Counted from the first letter of the stretch, positions 8,824 through 18,294 are shown. The stretch: 64,000 nucleotides of DNA from Spirosoma arboris (GCF_009754945.1 NZ_WPIN01000001.1:806001-870000); one strand, 5' to 3'. The notes: generated by a model from the letters alone, not told the origin. Made by a program: numbers and translations.

Positions 8824-10395
8824 TTACTTTACTCGTTGTAAATCAAGGTCATGAAAATCGAAACTGAAGTCGGTGAGGGGCGAGATGGCTTTCATTTTGA
8901 TCGAGGTCGGTTTCTGATTGTCATCCAGCGTAAACGTCAGATAGGCATCGGCATCCAGACTGCGGTCGTTCCATTTTACGACGAACGTATTACCCTTATA
9001 CGCGAATACTTCACCCGTAAGTTTTGGCGATCGTACCGACCGGAAAGTCAGTTTACCACCCGCCTGACTCAATACCACATCGCCAAACCAGGGGTCGCGG
9101 TAGGTGCCGGCATAGGCTGAAAAATTGACTGGCTTCGTATTCGTTTTTTGTAAATCCGTAACGGCAGTCCAGACGGTATTGGTGATGCTATCCCCCTGGG
9201 TCTGTGCTTTAGTTGCCCGACTGCTAAACTGGGCGACCCAGTCGGTATTGGAAATACCCATATAGCTGTCTTTGATGGTGTTGGTCACTGCGCTGAACGC
9301 AGCACCCGATTGCTGATTGGTAAAGACAAGAATACCGAGCTGGAGTTCGGGCAGGAGTGTAACCTGCGTTAGATTTCCCGGTAGCCCGCCCGTATGCGTT
9401 ACCTGTTTATAGCCTTTTACATCGCTCAGTCCCCAACCCAGGCCATAGGCAGAAAAATGCGTGTTATAGGGAAGGATAGGGGTAGGGCTGACGGGCAAAA
9501 TAGTTTGCGGGCTCCACATGTCCGTATGCGCTTTTGCGCTAAAGAGTTGTTTACCCAAGCCAGGACCGTACTTGCCTTTATTGAGTTGGGCAATGACCCA
9601 CTGGCTCATATCGGCCACGCTGGAATTAATGCCGCCTGCCGAAAATCCCATTGTGAATGCATAGCGACTGATCACCTGTACCTTGCCGTTGACGGGTGCG
9701 TGGGCATCAATGACGTTACTTTTGTCTGCCAAGCGTTGGAACGAACCTGCGCTGTGATTCATTTGTAACGGCTTCATAATCCGCTCTTCCACGAATTCAG
9801 GCCAGCTTTTGCCACTCACTCGCTCAATGACCTCACCCGCCACAATGTAAAGCAGGTTATCGTAATCAAATTTGGTTCGAAAGCCCGAAATCTGTTTTTG
9901 GTAACGAACTGCCCGAATGATGTCTTTGGGCGTGAAATCGCTCGAATCGGGGAAAAGGGTTAAATCTCCCGCGCCAAGACCTAAACCGCTGCGATGGGTA
10001 AGCAAGTCCCGAATGGTGAACTCGGCGGTTACGTAGGGATTGTACATCCTGAACTCGGGAATGTAATCAATCACCTTGTCGTCCCAGTTTAGTTTTCCTT
10101 CGTCCATTAGTATCCCCAGGGCTGCCGCCGTGAAGGCTTTGGAGTTGGATGCAATACCAAAAAGTGTGTTTTCATCGACAGGCTGGTGGGTTTTAAGCGA
10201 GCGCACCCCGTAGCCTTTCAGGTGGACGACCTTCCCATCTTTAATGACAGCCACCGCGATACCCGGCACATCGAAGGTAGTTAAGGTACGCTGCACCAGT
10301 GCGTCGATTTGGGAAGACGTGATGGGTTGTGCCGAAAGCAGCCGGGGCACTATCCATAAAAGGTTAAAAAAGAGGAAGGTGTAACAGGTTTTCAT
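8824..10395 (-). CDS. Secreted serine hydrolase, first gene of the operon
   Basis: The product is 523 residues with a signal peptide ending near LSAQ (residue 23). The beta-lactamase-type motifs are S83-N-S-K86, Y178-D-N180 and HTGG (in KQVTHTGGLPGN). The segment from about residue 410 onward (FSAYAGTYRDPWFGDVVLS) is a DUF3471-like C-terminal domain. It leads the minus-strand run reaching to the window start, with all following gaps under 70 bp. A consensus -7 box and two operator-like repeats lie upstream at 10445-10508. A related hydrolase (start at 20303) has the same promoter layout. The substrate is unknown. Confidence 0.9.
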   Translation of the reverse strand: MKTCYTFLFFNLLWIVPRLLSAQPITSSQIDALVQRTLTTFDVPGIAVAVIKDGKVVHLKGYGVRSLKTHQPVDENTLFGIASNSKAFTAAALGILMDEGKLNWDDKVIDYIPEFRMYNPYVTAEFTIRDLLTHRSGLGLGAGDLTLFPDSSDFTPKDIIRAVRYQKQISGFRTKFDYDNLLYIVAGEVIERVSGKSWPEFVEERIMKPLQMNHSAGSFQRLADKSNVIDAHAPVNGKVQVISRYAFTMGFSAGGINSSVADMSQWVIAQLNKGKYGPGLGKQLFSAKAHTDMWSPQTILPVSPTPILPYNTHFSAYGLGWGLSDVKGYKQVTHTGGLPGNLTQVTLLPELQLGILVFTNQQSGAAFSAVTNTIKDSYMGISNTDWVAQFSSRATKAQTQGDSITNTVWTAVTDLQKTNTKPVNFSAYAGTYRDPWFGDVVLSQAGGKLTFRSVRSPKLTGEVFAYKGNTFVVKWNDRSLDADAYLTFTLDDNQKPTSIKMKAISPLTDFSFDFHDLDLQRVK

Positions 10396-10444
10396 GGTAG
10401 GAGGATGACAGAATAGGCTGATTGGCGATGACTTACTGGATAGT

Positions 10445-10508
10445 CAAAAGTAAAGAACCCAAACAGGGGAGGCTATCCCGTTTGGGCCATAAACTATCCC
10501 ATTTGGGA
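10445..10508 (-). promoter_or_regulatory. Promoter with two tandem operator boxes 21 bp apart
   Basis: Read on the minus strand, TACTTTTG (10445-10452) matches the Bacteroidota -7 consensus TAnnTTTG, 50 bp before the start codon at 10395. Upstream lie TCCCGTTTGGGC (10476-10487) and TCCCATTTGGGA (10497-10508), with starts exactly 21 bp apart. Two similar boxes 21 bp apart precede the serine hydrolase gene starting at 20303, again about 25 bp from its -7 box. Direct repeats two helical turns apart resemble LytTR-type activator sites, but the regulator is not identified here. Confidence 0.6.
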
Positions 10509-10547
10509 CAGTGGATATGCGTTGTCAAATTTTGGTGCCTAAATCGG

Positions 10548-12734
10548 TTAGCCTTTGGTTGGCAGATGGATGATAAATTCGGTTCCCGATCCTGGCTGGC
10601 TCTCCACGGTAAGCGTTCCGCCGTGTCCTTTGGTGATAATGTCGTAACTCAGCGACAAGCCTAATCCCGTCCCTTCGCCCGTGGGTTTGGTGGTGAAGAA
10701 GGGTTGGAAGATCTTAGCCTTTACGGATTCAGGAATGCCAGTTCCGTTATCCTTTACCCGAATTTCTATGCCTGATTCACTCCGTTGGGTATTGATGCTG
10801 ACAGTAGGCTGATAATTGGTCGGGGTGATTTTTTGCTTTTCCGAAAGGGCATAGAAGGCATTGTTATAGAGATTCAGCAACACTCGCCCAATCTCTTGAG
10901 GAGCTACCTCTACTAGACCCAATGTGGGATCAAAGTCGGTGACTAGCTCGCAGTTGAAGGATTTGTTTTTAGCTTTCAGACCGTGATAAGCAATCTTTAG
11001 GTATTCATCCGCCAACGCATTGATGTCGGTAGGTCGTTTCTCGCCGGATTCGGTACGGGAATGTTCGAGCATGCCTTTGACAATACTACTGGCTCGACCG
11101 CCGTGGTGGTTGATTTTTTGGAGATTGCTGCTGAGATCGTTGAGCAGTTCCTGAATCAGTTCGGTGTCGCGATCAGTCTTGGTTTCTTCTTCCTGGAGTT
11201 CGCTGACCAACTCGGTGGATACCTCCGAGAAGTTGTTAACGAAGTTCAAGGGGTTTTGAATCTCATGGGCAATGCCCGCCGTGAGTTCTCCTAGACTGGC
11301 GAGCTTCTCTTTCTGGATGAGTTGGGTCTGCGTGGATTTTAATTCTGTAAGCGACTGATTTAATTCGGCAGTGCGCACTTCGACCTGCTGTTCGAGTCGT
11401 TCGTTTTGAGTTGATAATATCTGTTGTTTTTCCTGCTCCTGGGCAATCGTTTTCCCGGAAAGCACTTCCAGATCAAGGAGTTGTTGGCGAAGGAGTTTAT
11501 TAATAGCAGCCCGTTCCTGAGCCAGCAATAGCGAAATAGTCAGAGCTAGGGCCAGGAAACTGATACTGAACAGGTAAAGTACATTTTCTGACAGAAATGG
11601 ACTAACATTTGGCAAAAACACGCTTACTGTCCAGCTAATAAAAATAAGCAGTACAAGGCTGTGAGCAAGGGTAAACAGTTTAGCTCCCGGATGCTTTCGC
11701 TTGATCGCCAGAATCCCAATCCATAAAATATCAACAAAGGGAATAAGAAGGCCCGGAATAAACTGAGAAAGAAAATTATACGGGTAATTTAAAAAGAGCG
11801 CCCCCGGAATGGTCGTAAACGTGATGCAGGCAATTGCCCAAAAGGTAGTTTTTCTAGGCTGGCCAAAATACTGATAAATACCCAGCAGGTAATAAAAAGT
11901 AGAAATGGTAATAGCTACGATAAAACCAATGGTTATAGCCTCAAAAACGGCAAGAACATTGGTAATTCCAACTAATGTAAAGAAGAAACTGTCAGCGCCA
12001 TTACGTACTAAATTCATGAAGTGGACAATACTCTGGGTGACCAGAAACAAGCCTAAAAACAAAGCCGTTCGTTGTACCGTCGAAACCGCATAAAGCAACA
12101 GTTGTAAAAGACCTAAAAACAGAAACACACCAAAAAGAGCAGCCTCAATAACGATTTCAACCCTTTGTTTTAATTCGCCTTTTTCTCCTACTTCGATTGG
12201 CTGCAGCCTTAGGTTGAAGAAGGCGAAATGATACCGATTGATCGGTAGTTTATTTCTTGAAAAAGCATAGCGAATCGCAATAAACTGCACAGAATCAGCC
12301 TCAAGTTGGATCGTTTGACTAGTATGATCGCTCCAAATACTGCCCGCTTGGATGTCTTTGTGGGTACTTATTTTTCCGTTTCGGAGCAAGAGCTTCCCGT
12401 TTAAAAAGAATTCGGTTGCTCCGGCCTGCTCTAAACGTATTCCTACCAACTGTCCCCGAAGTCTGGGTGCAACATGCAGATGAATATGTAGCCAGCCAAT
12501 GCCTTGCTGGGGGAGTTGGCGAACCAAAGCTATATCCTGCGTTGGGTTGATCGTATCCCAGCGGGAATCATCAAAAGTAGGATTAGCCCAATTGGGGTTA
12601 TCGCCCAGATGCCACTTCCAGTTTTTATCCAGTACCACACCGTTGGAAGGCAGGCTATCCATGCGAAAAACAGTCTGACTAAAAGCAGGCATAACAACCA
12701 GATATAGCCAAACAGAAAGTAAGGTCAGCTTCAT
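10548..12734 (-). CDS. Sensor histidine kinase, 7TM type (kinase A)
   Basis: I place the start at the ATG at 12734 (signal-like MKLTLLSVWLYLVVMPAFSQ), because the longer reading overlaps the upstream gene. The product is 728 residues. After the signal peptide comes a beta-rich sensor domain (about 25-170) like a galactose-binding or 7TMR-DISM extracellular domain, then seven membrane helices (about 190-400) and a coiled coil (about 410-470). The HisKA phospho-acceptor motif GIAHEIQNPLNF has His near residue 490. A HATPase domain follows with an N-box (NLYNNAFYAL) and G-boxes (DNGTGIP, GEGTGLGLSL). It is co-directional with two paralogous kinases and 10 bp from the next. The likely partner is the receiver at 15608-15994 or an unlinked regulator. 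Confidence 0.88.
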   Translation of the reverse strand: MKLTLLSVWLYLVVMPAFSQTVFRMDSLPSNGVVLDKNWKWHLGDNPNWANPTFDDSRWDTINPTQDIALVRQLPQQGIGWLHIHLHVAPRLRGQLVGIRLEQAGATEFFLNGKLLLRNGKISTHKDIQAGSIWSDHTSQTIQLEADSVQFIAIRYAFSRNKLPINRYHFAFFNLRLQPIEVGEKGELKQRVEIVIEAALFGVFLFLGLLQLLLYAVSTVQRTALFLGLFLVTQSIVHFMNLVRNGADSFFFTLVGITNVLAVFEAITIGFIVAITISTFYYLLGIYQYFGQPRKTTFWAIACITFTTIPGALFLNYPYNFLSQFIPGLLIPFVDILWIGILAIKRKHPGAKLFTLAHSLVLLIFISWTVSVFLPNVSPFLSENVLYLFSISFLALALTISLLLAQERAAINKLLRQQLLDLEVLSGKTIAQEQEKQQILSTQNERLEQQVEVRTAELNQSLTELKSTQTQLIQKEKLASLGELTAGIAHEIQNPLNFVNNFSEVSTELVSELQEEETKTDRDTELIQELLNDLSSNLQKINHHGGRASSIVKGMLEHSRTESGEKRPTDINALADEYLKIAYHGLKAKNKSFNCELVTDFDPTLGLVEVAPQEIGRVLLNLYNNAFYALSEKQKITPTNYQPTVSINTQRSESGIEIRVKDNGTGIPESVKAKIFQPFFTTKPTGEGTGLGLSLSYDIITKGHGGTLTVESQPGSGTEFIIHLPTKG

Positions 12735-12744
12735 AATAGACTGA

Positions 12745-15288
12745 TTAAACCGTCGTCGGTAAGGTGATAATGAATTCTGTCCCTTCGCCTTCAGTGCTTT
12801 CCACCGTGAGCGTTCCCCCATGCCCTTTGGTGATAATGTCATAACTCAATGAGAGGCCCAATCCTGTGCCCTCGCCCGTGGGCTTGGTGGTGAAAAAGGG
12901 CTGAAAAATTTTAGCCTTTACGGTTTCAGGAATGCCCGTACCATTGTCGGAAACCCGAAACTCGATGCCATGACCAATCTGCTGGGTACTGACCTGAACC
13001 ATTGGCTGATAGTCCTCTGGGTGTAATTTGGCTCGCTCCGAAACGGCGTAGAAGGCATTGTTATAAAGATTCAGGAGCACTCGCCCAATCTCCTGAGGAG
13101 CTACATCCACCGGTTTCAAGTCGGCATCAAAGTCAGTGATTAATTCGCAGTTGAAGCTTTGGTTTTTAGCTTTAAATCCGTGGTAGGCTATTTTAAGGTA
13201 CTCATCAGCCAACGTGTTGAGGTCCGTGGGTCGTTTTTCACCAGATTCGGTTCGGGAATGTTCGAGCATACCTTTGACAATGCTGCTGGCTCGACCGCCG
13301 TGGTGGTTGATCTTTTTGAGGTTACTGGTTAGATCCCCCAAGATTTCCTGGGCATACTCTTTTTCGTCGTCTGGTAATTTCTGAAATGGACCTTCCTTCA
13401 ATTCGTCAATGAGTTCGGTACTCACCTCGGCGAAATTATTGACGAAATTCAACGGGTTCTGAATTTCATGGGCAATGCCTGCTGTCAGCTCGCCTAGGCT
13501 GGCCAGTTTCTCTTTTTGAATGAGTTGGGTCTGAGTGGCTTTGAGGTCAGTGAGAGCTTGCTCGGCTTTGCTTCGTTGATAATCTATTTCTTCTTTCTGG
13601 CGATGCAGGAGGGTATTGGCTTTTTGCTTATGCCGGTTATTACGGTAAAGGATTACCGTTAATATCAGGGCTGAAAGTAAAGCGGCCGCAATACTGAATA
13701 GCCACCAGCGTTGATTCTGATTTTCTTTTTCCTTAAGTAAACGAGCTTGTTCCAGGCGATTTTTTTCTTGCTCGCTTTTTGTAACAATTGCCTGTAATTC
13801 TAAATCTGTTAAGTAATTATTTTTATTTTGCTCCTCAAAAAAATATTTTAATTTCTGATATTCTTTTAGATAACGATATGCTTCCTGAATTTTTCCTGAC
13901 TTTTCATAGTTTTCGGAGAGCAACAAATTAAGTTGAAACCTGATTTCCTTCGAATCACCGTCGTCCCTTAATGAAACTAAATCGTATGCTTTCTTGGCAT
14001 ATTTATTACTTTCTATTAAATTGTCTGTTTTTTGGTAGCATCGAGCTATATAGAGATTTATCCAGGAGTTTCCTGTTGTTATTTTACGCACTCGATTAAC
14101 ATACTCATTTGCTTTAGAAAAATCAATTAAAGCTTCCTGATATTTTCCCTGATTCATCAGGACCTGCCCTGTAGCATCGTAATATCTAAATGTATTCTCA
14201 ATAATACCTACTTTTTTTCCTATGGCATTCCCAATTTCTATATATTTTTCTGCTTCTTTAAATTCTTTTAATCTGATTGAGTAAAACCCTAACATATAGT
14301 AAATAAAAAATGTAGTAAAATCCTGATGCCCAGATCGTCTGATTAGCGGATCTGCCTTTTTTAAGTACTCTATTGCTTTTTTGAACATCTGAGCCGTTGA
14401 AAAATAGAGGCCCAGGTTCTGTAAATTTAAAATACGAAGTCTATTTGTATCAATTTTTTCGAGAATAGCGTTAGCTTTCAACGATTGGCCAATTGCAGCC
14501 GTAATCTTATTTTGCATGTAGTAAACACCTCCTAAGTAAAACAAAAGATAGGCCTTATCACGCTCATTAGACGCACTAAAGATGCTAGTATAAATATCTT
14601 TTTCAACTAATTTTGATTCTTTTAATCTGTTGTCTTTTTCTAAAATATATAGCTTGAGCATCAATCCTATAGTCGCTTCATTTCTATGATTAATCTTTTT
14701 AAATCCTTGTATCGCTTTTTCCAAATAAGTTAAGGCTTCATTTGCCTTCTTGTTTGCCCAATAATATTCTCCAATAGCATAATCTATATGCGAACTCATT
14801 TCCAAGTCTTGCCTAAAGTATTTTTCAGCAATAAGTAACTGGGCAATTTCTTTTCCATAATCTTTGGCAGGAAAAAATATTCCTTTGAAAAATGGATTCG
14901 ATCTAAAGTCAACCACATTTTCATTGTCATAAATCTTGTCAAAAAACCACTTCGTCTGTAAGGAATAATGGGTGTAAAGATTTGTGTGAAGGTGGAAAAT
15001 AGTCATTGTTTGCAAAAACAATCCTTCGCCTTTCAGGTAGCTAAATTTTCTGGCTAAAGCACGGGCTTCTTTTGCTGCCAGCAAACCCCGTTTAAACTGT
15101 AAGTCATAGAAACAGGCTTGAGCCAGTCTATTAAGTTGTATCACTCGCAATGTATCACCGACAGGTCGTTTGCTCAATAGGTGTTGAAGACTGTCAATTT
15201 GTACCTTGTATGAACTATCTACTGTTTGAGCATGGACATAATCCAGGAGGGAAAAAACAAGAAAAAAGGCAGTAAAATAACTTCTCAT
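12745..15288 (-). CDS. TPR-repeat sensor histidine kinase (kinase B)
   Basis: The 847-residue product has a signal peptide (MRSYFTAFFLVFSLLDYVHA), then about 480 residues of tetratricopeptide-like helices. One membrane helix follows near 525-550 (WWLFSIAAALLSALILTVIL), then a coiled coil, HisKA (GIAHEIQNPLNFVNNFAEV, His near 608) and HATPase with DNGTGIP and [13 protein letters not shown]. The last about 250 residues are nearly identical to kinases A and C. The DNA for the TPR part (about 13700-15250) is clearly AT-richer than the kinase part and the neighbours, which suggests a different origin for the sensor half. The stop lies 10 bp before kinase A. Ligand unknown. Confidence 0.88.
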   Translation of the reverse strand: MRSYFTAFFLVFSLLDYVHAQTVDSSYKVQIDSLQHLLSKRPVGDTLRVIQLNRLAQACFYDLQFKRGLLAAKEARALARKFSYLKGEGLFLQTMTIFHLHTNLYTHYSLQTKWFFDKIYDNENVVDFRSNPFFKGIFFPAKDYGKEIAQLLIAEKYFRQDLEMSSHIDYAIGEYYWANKKANEALTYLEKAIQGFKKINHRNEATIGLMLKLYILEKDNRLKESKLVEKDIYTSIFSASNERDKAYLLFYLGGVYYMQNKITAAIGQSLKANAILEKIDTNRLRILNLQNLGLYFSTAQMFKKAIEYLKKADPLIRRSGHQDFTTFFIYYMLGFYSIRLKEFKEAEKYIEIGNAIGKKVGIIENTFRYYDATGQVLMNQGKYQEALIDFSKANEYVNRVRKITTGNSWINLYIARCYQKTDNLIESNKYAKKAYDLVSLRDDGDSKEIRFQLNLLLSENYEKSGKIQEAYRYLKEYQKLKYFFEEQNKNNYLTDLELQAIVTKSEQEKNRLEQARLLKEKENQNQRWWLFSIAAALLSALILTVILYRNNRHKQKANTLLHRQKEEIDYQRSKAEQALTDLKATQTQLIQKEKLASLGELTAGIAHEIQNPLNFVNNFAEVSTELIDELKEGPFQKLPDDEKEYAQEILGDLTSNLKKINHHGGRASSIVKGMLEHSRTESGEKRPTDLNTLADEYLKIAYHGFKAKNQSFNCELITDFDADLKPVDVAPQEIGRVLLNLYNNAFYAVSERAKLHPEDYQPMVQVSTQQIGHGIEFRVSDNGTGIPETVKAKIFQPFFTTKPTGEGTGLGLSLSYDIITKGHGGTLTVESTEGEGTEFIITLPTTV

Positions 15289-15289
15289 T

Positions 15290-15585
15290 TTAGTTAATGC
15301 TGACAGGTAATTTTACAATAAATGTCGTTCCTTCGCCCTCTACGCTTTCCATCTCAATCGCTCCTCCATGTCCCTTGGTAACGATGTCGTAGCTCAGTGA
15401 CAAGCCCAATCCCTTCACCCGTGGGCTTGGTGGTAAAGAAGGGCTGGAAGATCTTGGATTTACAGGTTAATAAGCTGTTTTTGATTCGACGTGAGCATCT
15501 GGCTTGTCAGCGTAAGGGTCGAATCCTGCGCCTGAACAAGAGCAGTACTCAGAACAAGCAGTAAAAGGGTGGCTAAAACTTTCAT
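15290..15585 (-). pseudogene. Remnant of a fourth histidine kinase
   Basis: An ATG at 15585 opens a signal peptide (MKVLATLLLLVLSTALVQAQ) but the frame stops after about 41 residues. In another frame the DNA then encodes the kinase C-terminus: [17 protein letters not shown], a break, then [15 protein letters not shown] and a final LPVSIN. The sensor, HisKA and most of the ATPase domain are missing. Within the remaining part, about 5 bp are lost between the GEG and GLGLS codons compared with the three intact paralogues, so even the tail is frameshifted. This is a large internal deletion plus a small frameshift. The stop is 2 bp from the start of kinase B. Confidence 0.8.
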
Positions 15586-15607
15586 TACGTTTGTTACGTC
15601 AGGTTAA

Positions 15608-15994
15608 TTATAGACCAGCTACAAACGGCTTCAATTTCTCTTTTAAGAGGTTGAAATCTAGTGGCTTGCCCAGAAAGTCATTGGCTCCGTCGGCCATCGC
15701 CTGCTGGTAGTTAGGCGAATCATGATAGGCCGTAATCATCATGATGACAGGAGGAGGAGGCAGCGGATACTGCGATCGGACACGCCGAAGTAATTCCAGT
15801 CCACTCATTCCCGGCATATTAATATCCGACAGAATAAGTATTTCCAAACCGCCATGTTTATCCAGATAATCTAATGCCTCCTGAGCCGAAAGCGCAAAGG
15901 CCAGTTGAAGAACTTGCGTACGGATTTCCCGGCGAAATCGCTGTAAAAACAGCTCTTTAATGTCAACTTCATCATCGACAACTAAGATGGTCAT
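15608..15994 (-). CDS. Single-domain response regulator (receiver only)
   Basis: The 128-residue protein is a stand-alone CheY-like receiver. It shows the acidic pair in ILVVDDEVD near residue 7, the phospho-acceptor Asp in LILSDINMPGMSG near 57, the conserved Thr/Ser region MMITAY, and the Lys in GKPLDF near 108. There is no output domain, so it would act by protein contact or as a phosphate relay. It lies between kinase C (stop to start gap 14 bp) and the broken kinase, so it is probably co-transcribed with the kinase cluster and phosphorylated by one or more of them. Confidence 0.88.
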   Translation of the reverse strand: MTILVVDDEVDIKELFLQRFRREIRTQVLQLAFALSAQEALDYLDKHGGLEILILSDINMPGMSGLELLRRVRSQYPLPPPPVIMMITAYHDSPNYQQAMADGANDFLGKPLDFNLLKEKLKPFVAGL

Positions 15995-16008
15995 AACGAA
16001 ATAGAAGG

Positions 16009-18294
16009 TTAAGCGATTAATTGATTCGCAGTCGTTTTAAGAGAAATTAAAGGTAGGCAGATCGTAAAGGTGCTTCCCTGCATGGGGGTGCTTTCCACAG
16101 CGAGGACACCCCCATGCCCTTTGGTGATGATGTCGTAACTTAAACTCAGTCCCAATCCTGTTCCTTCGCCCGTAGGCTTGGTGGTGAAGAAGGGCTGAAA
16201 AATTTTAGCCTTCACTGACTCTGGAATTCCTGTACCGTTGTCTGATACCTGAATTTCAACCTGATTTACCCCCCATCCCGACTCGTCGGACCGCCCTGAA
16301 GGGGGAACCGTCTCAACTCGAAGCAGTCCCCCTTCAGGGCGGTCCGACGAGTCGGGATGGGGAGTAAGGCGCGTGGTGAGGCTCAGGATTGGCTGAAAGC
16401 CAGCTACGCCTGCCTGCTGGTGTTCAGACATAGCATAAAAGGCATTGTTGTACAGGTTCAACAACACTCGCCCAATCTCCTGAGGAGCTACGTCTATTAG
16501 CGCCAGCGTAGAATCAAAGTCAGTGACTAACTGGCAGTTGAAACCGGTCTTGTCCTTGGCTCTGAAGCCGTGATAAGCAATCTTTAGGTATTCATCAGCC
16601 AACGCATTGAGGTTGGTGGGTCGTTTCTCACCTGATTCAGTGCGGGAATGTTCGAGCATACCTTTGACAATGCTACTGGCTCGTTCGCCGTGGTGATTAA
16701 TTTTTTTGAGATTACTGGTCAGGTCGCCTAAAATTTCTTCTGCATACTCCCGTTCTGAATCGGGGAGCTGTTGGAATGGTCCTTCCTTCAATTCGTCCAC
16801 TAATTCAGTGGATACTTCCGAGAAGTTATTGACGAAGTTGAGGGGATTCTGGATTTCGTGGGCGATACCGGCGGTCAGTTCGCCCAGACTGGCGAGTTTC
16901 TCTTTCTGAATGAGTTGAACTTGAGAGGCTTTTAATTCGGCAGTACGGGCTTCGACCTGTTGTTCGAGGAGTTGGTTTTGGGCGGCCAGAATCGCCCGCT
17001 TTTCTTCCGTGATCTGCACAACCGCAACCGCTTTCGCCCGAATTTCGGCTAAAATCTCCCTGAACCGAAGGGCAATGTAGACCAGAAATCCAAATGGAAA
17101 GCCAAGAGAGACAACGGAATACACGATATGAAATGTAGAATATACTAAATTGGAGTTGAACAATACATTAGCAAAAGCGAAAATCGCATACGCCGTAGCA
17201 GCCAGAACACTGACCAACGTTCCAATCACAATGGCCCACTGAGCCCCTTGCAGTCGTTTCCAGGAGGTTATAAGCAAATAAATGATGGTTATTTGCTGCA
17301 TAAAGTTGGCAATCGAAATAATCGTATCATTACCCACATATGCATCCAGTGCAGCCCCTGCAATGGCCGTGATGATTAACAAAGTAGACCATCTACGATT
17401 AGGTTGATAACCGAAAATAGTCATTATAGTAAGTAGTATAAAAATCGTCGTAAGCCACAGAGACAGCCCAACAATACATGCTTCCCCAAACAAAACTGCG
17501 AAGGAAGGATTGCCAAATTGCAACAGGCGAGCCAGACTCGAAAGACTCGCAAACGTCCCACCAATGGCTAATAATTGTAAGCTATGTTTCTCGGAGAATT
17601 TCAGCCAGGACAGTAGCCAGAAACAGATCGTCATCAGAAGCCATGAACCGAACCATAGGCTTTTATAGCCTACATCCTCTTTGAGATCATCCTGTAGAAT
17701 GGATGGATAACGCGGCCCAGTAAGCTGGACAATTTGCGCGGGGTTCGAAAATACTTCTAATTGTAGTTTTCGACTGGGATAATGAAGAAAAGGAGATACA
17801 TAATCCACCAAATGGATTGCTAGCAGATGTGCCTGCCCGGTAGTTAACCGGATTGCTTTCGGAAGTTTATCCAGGTAATGATGATCTTGGTAGGGCTTCC
17901 CGTTTATGCCCGTATTGCCAAAAGAGGCCACCCATTGGCCGTCTATGTAGACATCGGTAGCTGCCCAGGTACCATTTCTCACCCCTAAATCCATACCTTC
18001 CCAAGTCGAATCGAGCCTGATGTTGAGTCGGAACCAGCCTTCAACCTTACCGTTTTTATCCGCGTCTTTAATCGATAAGTCGGCGGGTTTAAACCTGCGC
18101 CAGTTTCCTGAATTGACCGTTGGTTTGGCCCAGTCGGGGTTATGGCCTGGTGCATATACCCAACCGTCCAACCGGGAAAGGTTGATTAACTGGGCCGTAT
18201 CGAGCACCAGAGTCGTATCCTGGGCACAGACGGGGGATAAACACAACCAGGAAAAGAAACAGGACAACAGACAAGAAAGGGAAAATCGAGGCAT
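16009..18294 (-). CDS. Sensor histidine kinase, 7TM type (kinase C) with palindromic insert
   Basis: I use the ATG at 18294 (MPRFSLSCLLSCFFSWLCLS, a signal peptide), giving 761 residues. A beta-rich extracellular sensor resembling that of kinase A (WVYAPGHNPDWAKPTVNSG) is followed by seven membrane helices (about 215-420), a coiled coil, HisKA (GIAHEIQNPLNFVNNFSEV, His near 487) and HATPase. Between two strands of the ATPase domain, where the paralogues have about five residues, this protein has a Pro/Ser/Asp/Arg-rich insert of about 35 residues (with DSSDRPEGG and PPSGRSDESGW). The insert is encoded by a 102-bp palindrome. An operator-like box lies 61 bp upstream of the start. It probably leads the kinase operon. 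Confidence 0.87.
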   Translation of the reverse strand: MPRFSLSCLLSCFFSWLCLSPVCAQDTTLVLDTAQLINLSRLDGWVYAPGHNPDWAKPTVNSGNWRRFKPADLSIKDADKNGKVEGWFRLNIRLDSTWEGMDLGVRNGTWAATDVYIDGQWVASFGNTGINGKPYQDHHYLDKLPKAIRLTTGQAHLLAIHLVDYVSPFLHYPSRKLQLEVFSNPAQIVQLTGPRYPSILQDDLKEDVGYKSLWFGSWLLMTICFWLLSWLKFSEKHSLQLLAIGGTFASLSSLARLLQFGNPSFAVLFGEACIVGLSLWLTTIFILLTIMTIFGYQPNRRWSTLLIITAIAGAALDAYVGNDTIISIANFMQQITIIYLLITSWKRLQGAQWAIVIGTLVSVLAATAYAIFAFANVLFNSNLVYSTFHIVYSVVSLGFPFGFLVYIALRFREILAEIRAKAVAVVQITEEKRAILAAQNQLLEQQVEARTAELKASQVQLIQKEKLASLGELTAGIAHEIQNPLNFVNNFSEVSTELVDELKEGPFQQLPDSEREYAEEILGDLTSNLKKINHHGERASSIVKGMLEHSRTESGEKRPTNLNALADEYLKIAYHGFRAKDKTGFNCQLVTDFDSTLALIDVAPQEIGRVLLNLYNNAFYAMSEHQQAGVAGFQPILSLTTRLTPHPDSSDRPEGGLLRVETVPPSGRSDESGWGVNQVEIQVSDNGTGIPESVKAKIFQPFFTTKPTGEGTGLGLSLSYDIITKGHGGVLAVESTPMQGSTFTICLPLISLKTTANQLIA
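16266..16367. repeat. 102-bp palindromic element inside a kinase gene
   Basis: Two 41-bp arms (16266-16306 and 16327-16367) are inverted copies with one mismatch visible, separated by a 20-bp loop. The element sits in frame in the histidine kinase gene and adds about 34 codons. Paralogous kinases at 10548-12734 and 12745-15288 lack it at the same place. The GC-rich arms (with CCCTGAAGGGGGA) look like a mobile REP-like sequence and not like normal coding DNA. No target duplication is clear by eye. Confidence 0.85.

Noticed and set aside
12734..12842. Extended N-terminus of kinase A
   Set aside because: It overlaps the end of kinase B, and a signal peptide starts at the ATG at 12734.
16266..16367. 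The palindrome as an intrinsic terminator
   Set aside because: It lies inside an intact coding frame without a T-run, with gene function signatures on both sides.
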